From Roseovarius indicus (lineage in GTDB: Bacteria > Pseudomonadota > Alphaproteobacteria > Rhodobacterales > Rhodobacteraceae): a stretch of DNA of 64,000 nucleotides. Both the position numbers and the translations under genes were made by a program. The stretch is taken from NCBI RefSeq assembly GCF_008728195.1, contig NZ_CP031598.1, forward strand, positions 4,464,001 through 4,528,000. Direction: 5' to 3'. The number at the start of each line of letters is the position of its first letter. The stretch's first letter is position 1. Positions 47,771-56,041 of the stretch are shown here, piece after piece. The notes under the pieces are model-generated. The model ran no database searches and was not told where the DNA came from. It saw nothing but the letters and a program-made list of their open reading frames with translations.

Positions 47771-50547
47771 CCCTCCGCCTCCCCACCGGCGGCCGCATCG
47801 ACCGCTCCAAACCGCTGAACTTCACCTTCGACGGCAAACCCTACACAGGTTACCAGGGCGACACCCTCGCCTCCGCCCTGCTGGCCAGCGGCACCCGCAT
47901 CCTCGGCCGCAGCTTCAAGTACCACCGCCCCCGCGGCCTCTGGGGCGCCTGGGTCGACGAGCCCAACGCCATCATGACCGTCACCCTCGATGGCCACGAA
48001 TTCCCCAACTGCCTCGCCACCACCACCTACCTGCAGGACGGCATGGAAGCCCGCGCAGTCAACGCATGGCCCTCCGCCGGCTTCGACCTCAAGGGCGGGC
48101 TCGACCTCTTCCACCGCTGGTTCGCGGCAGGCTTCTACTACAAGACCTTCATGTGGCCCGACTGGCACCTCTTCGAGCCGATGATCCGCCGCATGGCCGG
48201 CCTGGGCCACGTCTCCCCCGACCATCTCGAAACCTACACCTCCGACCAGACCCACGACCGCTGCGACACCCTCGTCATCGGCGGCGGCCCCGCCGGTCTC
48301 GCTGCCGCGGAAGCGGCCGCCCAAGCCGGCCAGAACACCCTCCTCGTCGAAGACCACGCCGACCTCGGCGGTACCGCCCACCAACTCCCCCAGATCGACG
48401 CCATCCCCACAGCCGACTGGATCGCCCAACGCCAATCCTCCATCGAAGCGGCAGGCGGCCGCATCCTCACCCACACCACCGCCTTCGGCATCTACGACCA
48501 CAACCTCGTCGGCCTCGCCCAGAACGGCCCCTTCGGCACCGCCCCCCGCCTCATCCGCCTGCGCGCCACCCGCATCATCCTCGCCACCGGCGCCATCGAC
48601 CGCCCGCTCACCTTTGCCAACAACGACCGCCCCGGCATCATGGCCGTCGCGGCCGCCGCCGAGTACCTCGCCCGCTACGCCACCCTCCCCGGCCGCCAGA
48701 TCGCCCTCCTCGCCAACACCCCCCAAGCCGACACCCTGGCCGAAACTCTCACCCAGGCCGGCGCCACGATCACCCACATCGACCCCGCCCAAAGCCCCCT
48801 CAGCGCCCGCGGCGGCAAAAACCTAACCGCCCTGCAAGCCGGCGACCGAACCCACCCCGCCGACACCATCCTCGCCTCCGGCGGCCTCACCCCGCTCGTC
48901 CACCTCTGGCGCCACGCCGGGGGCTCGCTCGACTGGTGCGAGCACCGCAACGCCTTCCTCCCCGGCACCCCACCCGACAACATGACAGCCACCGGCGCCG
49001 CCAACGGCACCTTCGACACCGACGCAGCCCTCGAACACGCCCGCGCCACAGGCCAAAACACCCCCACCAAACGCCCCGACCCGAAACACCAGATCACCCC
49101 CCACTGGCCCACCCCGGGAAGCAAAGGCCGCCAGTGGATCGACTTCCAGCACGACGTCACCCTCAAGGATGTCGAACTCGCCGCCCGCGAAAACTACACC
49201 TCGGTCGAACACCTGAAACGCTACACCACCCTCGGCATGGCCTCCGACCAGGGCAAGACCTCCAACATGCCCGGCCTCGCCGCCATGGCCGCGATCCAGG
49301 GCCGCCCCATCCCCGAGATCGGCACCACCACCTTCCGCCCGCCCTTCGTCCCCGTGCCCATCGAGATGTACCACGGCGCCCACACCAAGCAGCTCTGGAA
49401 CCCTCTCAAACGCCTCGCTCTCGAACCCCAACACCGCGCCGCCGGCGCCGCCTTGGGCGACTACGGCGGCTGGCTCCGCCCCGGCTGGTACGGCGAAGGC
49501 TCCCCCGAAACCCAAGCCCAATCCGAAGCCCTGATGGCCCGCCAAACCGCCGCCATCTTCGACGCCGCCCCCCTGGGCAAGATCGAGGTCATGGGCCCCG
49601 ACGCCGAGGCCTTCGTCAACTTCATCTACTACAACACCATCGCCACCCTGAAGCCGGGCAAGATCCGTTATGGCTTCATGCTCACCGAGGGCGGCGCCGT
49701 CTTCGACGACGGCGTCATCGCCCGGCTCGACGCGAACCGCTTCGTCATCTCCTGCTCCTCCAGCCATGTCGACTCTGTCCGCACCCACCTCGAAGCCTGG
49801 CGGCAGGACGGCAACGACCCCGACCGCATCTTCATCCACGACACGACCCAGCACTGGGCCACCCTCACCGTCACCGGCCCCAAGGCCCGCGCCATCCTCG
49901 ACACGCTCGGCCTCGACACCGACCTCCCCCACATGTCCCTCCACGAAACCACGTGGAACGACACCCCCCTCCGCCTCGCAAGGGTCAGCTTCACCGGCGA
50001 CACCAGCTTCGAACTCTCCCTCCGCGCCACCCAAGCCCCGGCCCTCTGGAACGCCCTGCTCGACGCCGCAAAACCCCTCGACGCCGGCCCCATCGGTGTC
50101 GAAGCCCTCTCCATCCTCCGCGCCGAGAAAGGCTTCCTCATGATCGGCAAGGACACGGACGGCGAAACCATGCCCCACGACCTCGGCTTCGCCGCCCCGC
50201 GCCTGAAGAAATCCACCCCCTTCGTGGGTGACCGCAGCCTGCACACCGACAAAGCCAACGCCCCCGACCGCAAACACCTCGTCGGCCTCACCGCCCCATC
50301 CGGCGCACCGCCACTCCCCACCGGCGCCCACCTCGTGACCGACGACGCCACCCCGCGCTCCCTCGGCTACGTCACCTCCAGCTACCAAAGCCCCACCCTC
50401 GGCCGCCCCATCGCCCTCGCCCTCTTGGAAAACGGCACAAACCGCATGGGTAACACGATCACCGCCTGGCACCTCGGCGAAACCCGACAGGCCACCGTCA
50501 CCACCCCCTGCGCCCTCGACCCGGAAGGAGACCGCCTCGATGCGTGA
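47767..50547 (+). CDS. soxA: Sarcosine oxidase subunit alpha
   Basis: The 926-residue subunit begins with a ferredoxin-like part (TFDGKPYTGYQGDTLASALLASGTRILGRSFKYHRPRG), followed by a Rossmann NAD-binding domain with TLVIGGGPAGLAAAEAAAQAG near residue 170. The C-terminal 370 residues are the folate-binding GcvT-like domain (MGPDAEAFVNFIYYN, VTGPKARAILDTL, ISCSSSHVD, RVSFTGDTSFELSL), which converts the methyl-derived formaldehyde to methylene-tetrahydrofolate. Its TGA overlaps an ATG as ATGCGTGA (50540-50547). That is the same stop/start design as the later soxG start, which suggests that soxG once began here. Confidence 0.95.
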   Translation: MTLRLPTGGRIDRSKPLNFTFDGKPYTGYQGDTLASALLASGTRILGRSFKYHRPRGLWGAWVDEPNAIMTVTLDGHEFPNCLATTTYLQDGMEARAVNAWPSAGFDLKGGLDLFHRWFAAGFYYKTFMWPDWHLFEPMIRRMAGLGHVSPDHLETYTSDQTHDRCDTLVIGGGPAGLAAAEAAAQAGQNTLLVEDHADLGGTAHQLPQIDAIPTADWIAQRQSSIEAAGGRILTHTTAFGIYDHNLVGLAQNGPFGTAPRLIRLRATRIILATGAIDRPLTFANNDRPGIMAVAAAAEYLARYATLPGRQIALLANTPQADTLAETLTQAGATITHIDPAQSPLSARGGKNLTALQAGDRTHPADTILASGGLTPLVHLWRHAGGSLDWCEHRNAFLPGTPPDNMTATGAANGTFDTDAALEHARATGQNTPTKRPDPKHQITPHWPTPGSKGRQWIDFQHDVTLKDVELAARENYTSVEHLKRYTTLGMASDQGKTSNMPGLAAMAAIQGRPIPEIGTTTFRPPFVPVPIEMYHGAHTKQLWNPLKRLALEPQHRAAGAALGDYGGWLRPGWYGEGSPETQAQSEALMARQTAAIFDAAPLGKIEVMGPDAEAFVNFIYYNTIATLKPGKIRYGFMLTEGGAVFDDGVIARLDANRFVISCSSSHVDSVRTHLEAWRQDGNDPDRIFIHDTTQHWATLTVTGPKARAILDTLGLDTDLPHMSLHETTWNDTPLRLARVSFTGDTSFELSLRATQAPALWNALLDAAKPLDAGPIGVEALSILRAEKGFLMIGKDTDGETMPHDLGFAAPRLKKSTPFVGDRSLHTDKANAPDRKHLVGLTAPSGAPPLPTGAHLVTDDATPRSLGYVTSSYQSPTLGRPIALALLENGTNRMGNTITAWHLGETRQATVTTPCALDPEGDRLDA

Positions 50548-50840
50548 CGAGATCGCCGTACCGGGCAGGGCCGACCGCAGTCGCAAACCCGGCCATACCG
50601 CAGCCTTGTCGGCCCAGCTGCGCGGTCCGAACACCGCCCGCACCCGCCATGTCGGAACCTGCACATGCACCACGAAAGGGGGCGCCTCGATGCGTGACAC
50701 CACACGCCTCCAGGGGAAAGCCGATACCGGTTACGACCTTGGCCACACCACACCCCGCGCGACCTGCCGGCGCGGCCCCGGCACCGCCCACGGCCCCAAT
50801 GTCACGACCCGCCCACGCACCACAGACGGAGACCGCCCCG
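50527..50840 (+). repeat. Two decayed tandem copies of the soxG start region
   Basis: Sequences of the form GACCGCCTCG-ATGCGTGAC occur at 50540, 50690 and 50841 (ATG positions), 150 and 151 bp apart. The third is the true soxG start. Around the first and third, about 31 bp are nearly identical, and similarity continues through each unit: for example the CGGCCCCAATGTC-type block about 106 bp after the ATG in unit 2 corresponds to CGGCCCGAATGTCC in soxG. The units are diverged, so the duplication is old. Confidence 0.7.
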
Positions 50841-50848
50841 ATGCGTGA
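50540..50848 (+). CDS. Small ORF made of the two soxG-start copies, linking soxA to soxG
   Basis: The frame opens at the ATG that overlaps the soxA stop (ATGCGTGA), runs in phase through both repeat units (150 bp keeps the frame) and stops at 50846-50848 in a second ATGCGTGA that overlaps the soxG start. The 102-residue product has no domain I recognise and repeats itself: MRDEIAVPGRAD at the start and MRDTTRLQGKAD at residue 51. GGAG precedes the first ATG. It may be a relic kept because translation must pass from soxA to soxG. Whether the peptide has any function is unknown. Confidence 0.45.
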   Translation: MRDEIAVPGRADRSRKPGHTAALSAQLRGPNTARTRHVGTCTCTTKGGASMRDTTRLQGKADTGYDLGHTTPRATCRRGPGTAHGPNVTTRPRTTDGDRPDA

Positions 50849-51401
50849 CGACACCGCCCTCTGGGATGCCCCCCGCGACCCGGCCGAGCCTATCGACCTC
50901 GGCCCGGCCAGGCTGACCCCGGTGCACCTCACCCGCCAGACCCTCGTCTCCGGCCCGAATGTCCTCAGCCAAACCGACCTCCCCCTCGTCGACTGGCCCG
51001 GCGCGGCCCCCTCCGGCCCCTACGCCGTCACCCTCCGCCGCGACCGCCTGCTGCTGGTGAACGCCCCCGAAACCCCCGACGGCTGGAACGACGCCACCCG
51101 ACAGGCCAGCTCCGACGTCACCGACGCCTACACCGTCTTCGACCTGACCGGCGATGCCCTCCCCCTCCTCCGGCGCGGTGCCGAAATCACCCCCGACATC
51201 CCCTCCCGCTCCACGGCACGCCTCCTCTTCGGCTTGGGCGTCTTCCTCTACCGCATGGAAGACGCCAAGACCTACCGCCTCCACGTCCCCCGCGCCCACG
51301 CCGAAGCCCTCGTCACACATTTCGAGAAAGCAGCCTCACACCTGAATTCGGGGTCCCGCGCCCCGGGCCCTGTTCTGGGGCCTCTCACCATGCGCTCGTA
51401 G
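50841..51401 (+). CDS. soxG: Sarcosine oxidase subunit gamma
   Basis: The 186-residue protein has the fold of the gamma subunit, which is GcvT-like and binds the alpha subunit: LRRDRLLLVNAPE, then VTDAYTVFDLTGDALPLLRRG and a final TARLLFGLGVFLYRME. The gene is the last of the sarcosine oxidase operon. The start is chosen at ATG 50841, in the third ATGCGTGA with an upstream GGAGACC; the frame is open back to 50544, but that part lies in the repeat units and is out of phase with their small ORF. Its stop codon TAG lies inside the first GTAGGGTGGGT repeat. Confidence 0.85.
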   Translation: MRDDTALWDAPRDPAEPIDLGPARLTPVHLTRQTLVSGPNVLSQTDLPLVDWPGAAPSGPYAVTLRRDRLLLVNAPETPDGWNDATRQASSDVTDAYTVFDLTGDALPLLRRGAEITPDIPSRSTARLLFGLGVFLYRMEDAKTYRLHVPRAHAEALVTHFEKAASHLNSGSRAPGPVLGPLTMRS

Positions 51402-51470
51402 GGTGGGTAAAAACCACCTGCGCTCCACCGCGGAACAAGTGCCCGCGCCCCACCAAACCCAAACTTCCCG
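51397..51470 (+). repeat. GTAGGGTGGGT palindromic repeat, copy 1, with 50-bp conserved flank
   Basis: CGTAGGGTGGGT followed by ACCACCTG forms a degenerate hairpin that includes the soxG stop codon. The following 50 bp (CCACCGCGGAACAAGTGCC segment) match the flank of copy 2 at 51687, giving a direct repeat of about 75 bp. Confidence 0.8.
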
Positions 51471-51500
51471 GGCCTAACTCGGGGACTTTTATGCCCCCAT

Positions 51501-51670
51501 CACCAAGCCGGGTGAGCGCCGGCCCGTGGGTAGGCGCCGCTACGCGCGTGAAAGGCACTTTATCTCGCCAAGTACATCCATCCTCTGAAACGTCACGCCC
51601 GGCCTCAAAAGCGCCTGCCCGACGGGACGGGCCGGCGCTCGCCCGGCGGCCTACGGCCTTGACTCCGGGC
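51501..51670 (+). repeat. Dispersed GC-rich intergenic repeat, copy B
   Basis: 170 bp homologous to 40649-40823: it starts CACCAAGCCGGG, has CACTTTATC, CTCAAAAGCGCC, a hairpin GCCCGACGGGACGGGC, then GCCCGGCGG and CCTTGACTCCGGGC. It lies between the two long GTAGGGTGGGT copies and has the same orientation as copy A. Confidence 0.7.
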
Positions 51671-51686
51671 GAGTGCCAACCTCACC

Positions 51687-51760
51687 CGTAGGGTGGGTGA
51701 AACCCACCTGCACCCCACCGCGGAACAAGTGCCAGCGAACCACTTAACCCAACCCACCCC
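51687..51760 (+). repeat. GTAGGGTGGGT palindromic repeat, copy 2, with 50-bp conserved flank
   Basis: GGTGGGT (51692-51698) and ACCCACC (51702-51708) form a perfect 7-bp stem with a 3-nt loop. The flank up to about 51760 repeats that of copy 1, including CCACCGCGGAACAAGTGCC. Confidence 0.85.
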
Positions 51761-51835
51761 CGGCCCCTGACCCGGAGCCTCGCGCCGGTCTCCCCACCAC
51801 GTTAACGACCCAAACACCCGCGCCCGCCGGTGCCC

Positions 51836-51879
51836 CGCACCGACGTAATACCGACAAAATACCGACGTTATACCGACGT
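51836..51879 (+). repeat. 44-bp iteron-like repeat, copy 2 (four 11-bp units)
   Basis: Identical over 44 bp to 8316-8359, same orientation, four ACCGAC-NNN-AT units with an 11-bp period. Here it lies between convergent soxG and pcaG. Confidence 0.85.
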
Positions 51880-51924
51880 CGAAATCTCGCCCGTTCGCCC
51901 CGTTAACCGTCGCCCGCCGGACGC

Positions 51925-51947
51925 CGTAGGGTGGGTGAAACCCACCT
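51925..51947 (+). repeat. GTAGGGTGGGT palindromic repeat, copy 3
   Basis: CGTAGGGTGGGTGAAACCCACCT: the hairpin core only, identical in stem to copy 2, without the 50-bp flank. Confidence 0.85.
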
Positions 51948-51960
51948 CTCTCCGACGCAC

Positions 51961-51982
51961 CGTAGGGTGGGTAAAACCCACC
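51961..51982 (+). repeat. GTAGGGTGGGT palindromic repeat, copy 4
   Basis: CGTAGGGTGGGT-AAA-ACCCACC, 14 bp beyond the pcaG stop. The hairpin could serve as a transcript end for both convergent operons, although no T-tract follows. Confidence 0.85.
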
Positions 51983-51995
51983 ACCCCCGACCCCC

Positions 51996-52616
51996 TCAAA
52001 TATCGAAGAACACCGTCTCGCCATCCCCCTGCAGACGGATATCGAACCGGTAGACGACCTTCCCGTCCCGCTCCGCCCGCTCGGCCACAAGCGTCTGCCG
52101 CCGCACCTCCCATTCCACCAGCCCCATCACCGGGTCCGCCGCGTTGGCCTCCGCCTCGTCCGAGAAGTAAATCCTTGTATTCAAACCAACATTCACCCCC
52201 CGCGCCACGATCCACAGGTTGATATGCGGCGCCATCATCTTTCCGTTCCGCCCCATCACCGGCCCGGGCTTGACGGTGTCGAACCCCCACTCGCCCGTCT
52301 CGAAATCCGTGATCACCCGGCCCCAGCCACGAAACCCCTCCTCGACCTCGCCGGGATGCTCCGGATGCGCATAGACGCCCTCGGCATTCGCCTGCCACGC
52401 CTCCAGCAGCACGTCCTTGACCGGGCTCCCGGTGCCGTCGATCACAACCCCCTCGACCCGGATCCGCTCCCCCCCGGCATTCGGCCCGGCGATGTCCCAA
52501 CCCAGCTCCCGCTCGTAGATATCGAACCCCGCCGCCCCCGGCGCCAGCCCGATATGGACGTATGGCCCGGCCGTCTGCGACGCGGTTTCCTTAAGATAAT
52601 CAAGCTTTTGCGGCAT
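51996..52616 (-). CDS. pcaG: Protocatechuate 3,4-dioxygenase subunit alpha
   Basis: The 206-residue subunit begins [26 protein letters not shown], typical for PcaG, and contains RIRVEGVVIDGTGSPVKDVLLEAWQANAEGVY, the intradiol dioxygenase signature, and APHINLWIVARGVN. The ATG at 52616 has the ribosome-binding site GGAGGGG and shares one base with the pcaH stop (TGATG). The frame continues upstream across pcaH antiphase, but that extension is not coding. With PcaH it forms the non-heme iron enzyme that cleaves protocatechuate to carboxymuconate. The Fe ligands are in PcaH. Confidence 0.95.
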   Translation of the reverse strand: MPQKLDYLKETASQTAGPYVHIGLAPGAAGFDIYERELGWDIAGPNAGGERIRVEGVVIDGTGSPVKDVLLEAWQANAEGVYAHPEHPGEVEEGFRGWGRVITDFETGEWGFDTVKPGPVMGRNGKMMAPHINLWIVARGVNVGLNTRIYFSDEAEANAADPVMGLVEWEVRRQTLVAERAERDGKVVYRFDIRLQGDGETVFFDI

Positions 52617-53344
52617 CAGTTCCCCTCCAGCCGGTTTTCGAACAGCGTCGACCGCCGCCCGCGCAGCACGATGTCGAACTTGTAGGCGATCGTGTCGAGC
52701 GGGATCGTCGCGTTCAGGTCGAGCGGCGCGATCAGCTGGTCGATCGCCGCCGGGTCGGGGATGGTCTGCACGATCGGGCATTTCGCGATCAGCGGATCCC
52801 CCTCGAAATACATCTGCGTGATCAGCCTTTGCGAAAACGAGCTGCCGAAAACCGAGATGTGAATATGCGCCGGCCGCCAGTTGTTCACCCAGTTCCGCCA
52901 GGGGTAGGCCCCGGGCTTCACCGTGCGAAAGAAGTAATACCCGTTCTCGTCGCTCAGCGTCCGCCCGCAGCCCCCGAAATTGGGGTCGACCGGGGCAAGG
53001 TACATGTCCTTCTTGTGCCGGTACCGCCCGCCCGCATTGGCCTGCCAGATCTCGACCAGCGTGTTCGGCACCGGCCGCGCATTCTCGTCCAGAACCCGCC
53101 CGTGAACGATGATCCGCTCGCCGATCGGGCTTTCTCCGGCCTGGGCGTAGTTGGTCAGCAGGTCGTTGTCGCCCGGGTCGATATCGTTGTGGCCAAAGAC
53201 AGGCCCGGTGATCTCGCTCGCCGATTGCTCGAGGCTGATCAACGAATAGCGCGGCGAGCGCGCCACGGATGTCTTGTACCCCTGCGCCAGCGCCGGCGGA
53301 TGCCACTCCCGGTCGCGCTGGTAATATTCGGCTGGCTTGGTCAT
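52616..53344 (-). CDS. pcaH: Protocatechuate 3,4-dioxygenase subunit beta
   Basis: The 242-residue subunit carries the Fe(III) ligands: one Tyr in [12 protein letters not shown], a second in [12 protein letters not shown] and the His pair in [11 protein letters not shown]. The intradiol signature is [27 protein letters not shown]. The C-terminus [18 protein letters not shown] is that of PcaH. The protein cleaves the ring of protocatechuate between its hydroxyls. Its start overlaps the pcaC stop by ATGA and its stop shares a base with pcaG, so the three genes form one tight operon. Confidence 0.96.
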   Translation of the reverse strand: MTKPAEYYQRDREWHPPALAQGYKTSVARSPRYSLISLEQSASEITGPVFGHNDIDPGDNDLLTNYAQAGESPIGERIIVHGRVLDENARPVPNTLVEIWQANAGGRYRHKKDMYLAPVDPNFGGCGRTLSDENGYYFFRTVKPGAYPWRNWVNNWRPAHIHISVFGSSFSQRLITQMYFEGDPLIAKCPIVQTIPDPAAIDQLIAPLDLNATIPLDTIAYKFDIVLRGRRSTLFENRLEGN

Positions 53345-53727
53345 CGGCTCTCCTCCGCCTCCATCTCGGCAAATACTGACTTGGCGATCTTCAGCGCGTG
53401 GTTCGCCTTCGGCACACCCGCATAGACCGCCACGTGCTGAAACGCCTCCGCCACGTCGCGCGCGCTCGCCCCGGTGCGGGCGGTCGCGCGGATATGCATC
53501 GGGATCTCCTCGAAATTCCCCGTCGCCGCCAGCAATGCCAGCGTCAGCATCGACCGCTCCCGCAGGCTGATCGCGTCGCTGGCCCAGACGGTGCCCCAGG
53601 CACCTTCGGTGATCATCTCTTGAAACGGCGCGTCCAGCGGCGTCTTCGCCGCCTCCGCCCGGTCCACATGCGCCTCGCCCAATACCCGGCGACGCACCGC
53701 CATCCCGGCATCGTGTTTTGCTGACAT
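53341..53727 (-). CDS. pcaC: 4-carboxymuconolactone decarboxylase
   Basis: A 128-residue CMD-family protein; [37 protein letters not shown] and [59 protein letters not shown] are typical, with the His of EIPMHIRA in the active-site helix. It converts 4-carboxymuconolactone to 3-oxoadipate enol-lactone. I place the start at ATG 53727 behind GGAGGCGGGAGC and not at the upstream ATG. It is the first gene of the pcaC-pcaH-pcaG operon. No pcaB, pcaD, pcaQ or pcaIJ gene is present in the window. Confidence 0.94.
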   Translation of the reverse strand: MSAKHDAGMAVRRRVLGEAHVDRAEAAKTPLDAPFQEMITEGAWGTVWASDAISLRERSMLTLALLAATGNFEEIPMHIRATARTGASARDVAEAFQHVAVYAGVPKANHALKIAKSVFAEMEAEESR

Positions 53728-53807
53728 GCTCCCGCCTCCCGCGCTGATGGCCAAGTTTCGCCCGCCACTATGACAGCGCGGCGGGAGACTTGAAAACGTC
53801 TTTCTCA

Positions 53808-53861
53808 GTGTCATCATTGCCGGGCGAAAGGGATGACACAAAATTCCACTATGCAAAATTC
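53808..53861. promoter_or_regulatory. Candidate operator between divergent pca and pim-like operons
   Basis: GTGTCATC (53808-53815) and GATGACAC (53832-53839) form a perfect 8-bp inverted repeat with a 16-bp spacer. Immediately next, CAAAATTC occurs twice as a direct repeat (53839-53846 and 53854-53861) in an AT-rich stretch. Both operons start from this 206-bp gap, so this is the expected site for a shared or paired regulator, for example the IclR protein encoded at 61052. Confidence 0.5.
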
Positions 53862-53933
53862 ATTTTCGTATTTTGAAATTCCGCCCCGGGTGCGCTAAGA
53901 CCCCGACAACAGGATTCGAAAGGGAGAGGCACG

Positions 53934-56024
53934 GTGGAAGACCCCGTAACCATCACGCGCGAGGCGAACATCGCGATCGTCGAAGTCAACAATCCCCCGG
54001 TCAACGCGGCCTCGCACGCGGTCCGGCTGGGCCTTCAGCTCAACGTGAAAGAGGCCGAGGCCAACCCCGAGGTCGAAGCCATCCTCATCTGCTGCGCCGG
54101 GCGCACCTTCATCGCCGGCGCGGACATCAAGGAATTCGGCAAACCGCCGCAAGACCCCAGCCTGCCCGACCTCGTCAACCAGATCGAGGCCTCGACCAAG
54201 CCGGTCATCGTCGCCATCCACGGCACCGCCCTCGGCGGCGGGCTCGAGGTGGCGATGGGCGGGCATTACCGCGTGGCGCTGACCTCCGCCAAGATGGGCT
54301 TGCCGGAGGTCAATCTCGGCATCCTCCCCGGCGCCGGCGGCACGCAGCGCCTGCCCCGCCTGATCCCCGTGGCCAAGGCCGCCGAGATGATCACCTCCGC
54401 CGGCATGATCAGCGCGAAGGAAGGCCACGAGCTCGGCCTGATCGACCGGCTTGACGAGGGCGACGACCCCCGCGCCGCCGGCCTCGCTTATGCGAAAGAC
54501 CTCCTCGCCGAAGGCGCCGGCCCCAGCCGCACCTCCGACAATGCCGCGAAGGACGCCGACGCCGTCGATTTCGACGCCCTCCGCGCCAAGGTGAAGAAAT
54601 CCGCCCGCGGCATCATGGCCCCGGTCAAGGCGCTCGACGCCGTCGAGGGGGCCACAACCATGCCCTTCGCCGAAGGCCTCAAGAACGAGCGCGCCCTCTT
54701 CACCGAGCTTCTCGAGTCCGACCAGCGCGCCGCCCTCATCCATGCCTTCTTCGCCGAGCGCTCGGTCGCCAAGGTCAAGGAGATCGAAGGCGTCGCCCCC
54801 CGCCCGACAGACAAGATCGGCGTGGTCGGCGGCGGCACCATGGGCGCGGGCATCGCCACCTCCGCCCTGCTCGCCGGCATCGACGTGACCCTGGCCGAGC
54901 GCGATGACGACGCCGCGAACAAGGCCCGCGCCACGGTCGAGAAGAACCTCGCCGGTGCCGTTAAACGCGGCAAGCTCGCGCAGGCCAAACACGACGCCAT
55001 CCTCGCCAATGCCTTCCGCACCACCACCGATTACGCAGATTTCGGTGAGCGCGACCTGGTGATCGAGGCCGTCTTCGAAAGCATGGAGGTCAAGCGCGAG
55101 GTCTTCGGCCAGCTCGACGCCGTCTGCAAACCCGGCGCGGTTCTGGCCACCAACACCTCCTATCTCGACATCAACGAAATCGCCGCGGCCACCAAGCGCC
55201 CCGGCGACGTTTTGGGCCTGCACTTCTTCTCGCCGGCCCACGTGATGAAGCTGCTCGAGGTCGTCGTCGCCGACCAGACCGATCCGACGGTCACCGCCAC
55301 CGGCTTCGCCCTCGGCAAGAAGATGAAGAAGATCGCCGTGCGCGCCGGTGTCTGCGACGGGTTCATCGGCAACCGCATCCTGTCGCATTACCAGAAGGCC
55401 AATTTCGCCACCGTCCTGGCCGGCGCCAGCCCCTTCGACGTCGACCGCGCGCTCACCAATTTCGGCCTCGCCATGGGGCCCTTTGCCGTCAGCGACCTCG
55501 CCGGCCTCGATATCGGCTGGGCCAACCGCAAGCGCCTTGCCGAAACGCGCGACCCGCGCGAAACCTACGCGGCATTCGCCGACAAGCTCTGCGAACAGGG
55601 CCATTTCGGGCGCAAGACCGGCAAGGGCTTCTACATCTACGAAGAGGGCGAAAAGCCGCAACCCAACCCCGAGGTCGAAGAGATAATCGCCGCCGAACGG
55701 GCCGAGAAAGGCATCACCCCGCGCCAGATTTCCGACGAGGAAATCGTCGACCGCTACATGGCCGCCATGGTCAACGAGGCCGCCCGCGTCGTCGGCGACG
55801 GCATCGCCCAGCGCCCGTCGGATGTCGATGTGGTCCTGCTCAACGGCTACGGCTTCCCGCGCTGGCGCGGCGGCCCGATGCACTATGCCGACACCGTCGG
55901 ATTGGCCAAGATCCTCAACGATATCGGCGTGCTGCAGAAGGAGGATGATTTTCTCTGGCAACCCGCGCCGCTGCTGAAACAACTCGTCGAAGAAGACAGG
56001 AATTTTGCCAGCCTGAACGGCTGA
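53934..56024 (+). CDS. Enoyl-CoA hydratase/3-hydroxyacyl-CoA dehydrogenase fusion (PimF/FadB-like)
   Basis: A 696-residue bifunctional beta-oxidation enzyme from GTG 53934, which has AGGGAGAGG upstream. The N-terminal crotonase domain (about 1-190) has the oxyanion motif [13 protein letters not shown] and [21 protein letters not shown]. The NAD-binding domain follows at about 297 ([22 protein letters not shown]), with [18 protein letters not shown], whose His is catalytic, and [13 protein letters not shown]; two C-terminal helical repeats end the protein. It is the first gene of an operon whose content matches pimFABCDE of Rhodopseudomonas palustris, though the gene order differs. The chain length and type of acid used are inferred only. 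Confidence 0.92.
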   Translation: MEDPVTITREANIAIVEVNNPPVNAASHAVRLGLQLNVKEAEANPEVEAILICCAGRTFIAGADIKEFGKPPQDPSLPDLVNQIEASTKPVIVAIHGTALGGGLEVAMGGHYRVALTSAKMGLPEVNLGILPGAGGTQRLPRLIPVAKAAEMITSAGMISAKEGHELGLIDRLDEGDDPRAAGLAYAKDLLAEGAGPSRTSDNAAKDADAVDFDALRAKVKKSARGIMAPVKALDAVEGATTMPFAEGLKNERALFTELLESDQRAALIHAFFAERSVAKVKEIEGVAPRPTDKIGVVGGGTMGAGIATSALLAGIDVTLAERDDDAANKARATVEKNLAGAVKRGKLAQAKHDAILANAFRTTTDYADFGERDLVIEAVFESMEVKREVFGQLDAVCKPGAVLATNTSYLDINEIAAATKRPGDVLGLHFFSPAHVMKLLEVVVADQTDPTVTATGFALGKKMKKIAVRAGVCDGFIGNRILSHYQKANFATVLAGASPFDVDRALTNFGLAMGPFAVSDLAGLDIGWANRKRLAETRDPRETYAAFADKLCEQGHFGRKTGKGFYIYEEGEKPQPNPEVEEIIAAERAEKGITPRQISDEEIVDRYMAAMVNEAARVVGDGIAQRPSDVDVVLLNGYGFPRWRGGPMHYADTVGLAKILNDIGVLQKEDDFLWQPAPLLKQLVEEDRNFASLNG

Positions 56025-56041
56025 GAAGGAGAAAACCTCAG

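Noticed and set aside
50544..50840. N-terminal extension of SoxG by 99 residues
   Set aside because: It reads the duplicated start units in a different phase from their own ATGs; SoxG families start at the MRDDTALWDAP position.
51396..51996. CRISPR-like array formed by the repeated GTAGGGTGGGT elements
   Set aside because: Spacing is irregular, the repeats are only about 22 bp with hairpin symmetry and there are no cas genes; they are dispersed palindromes.
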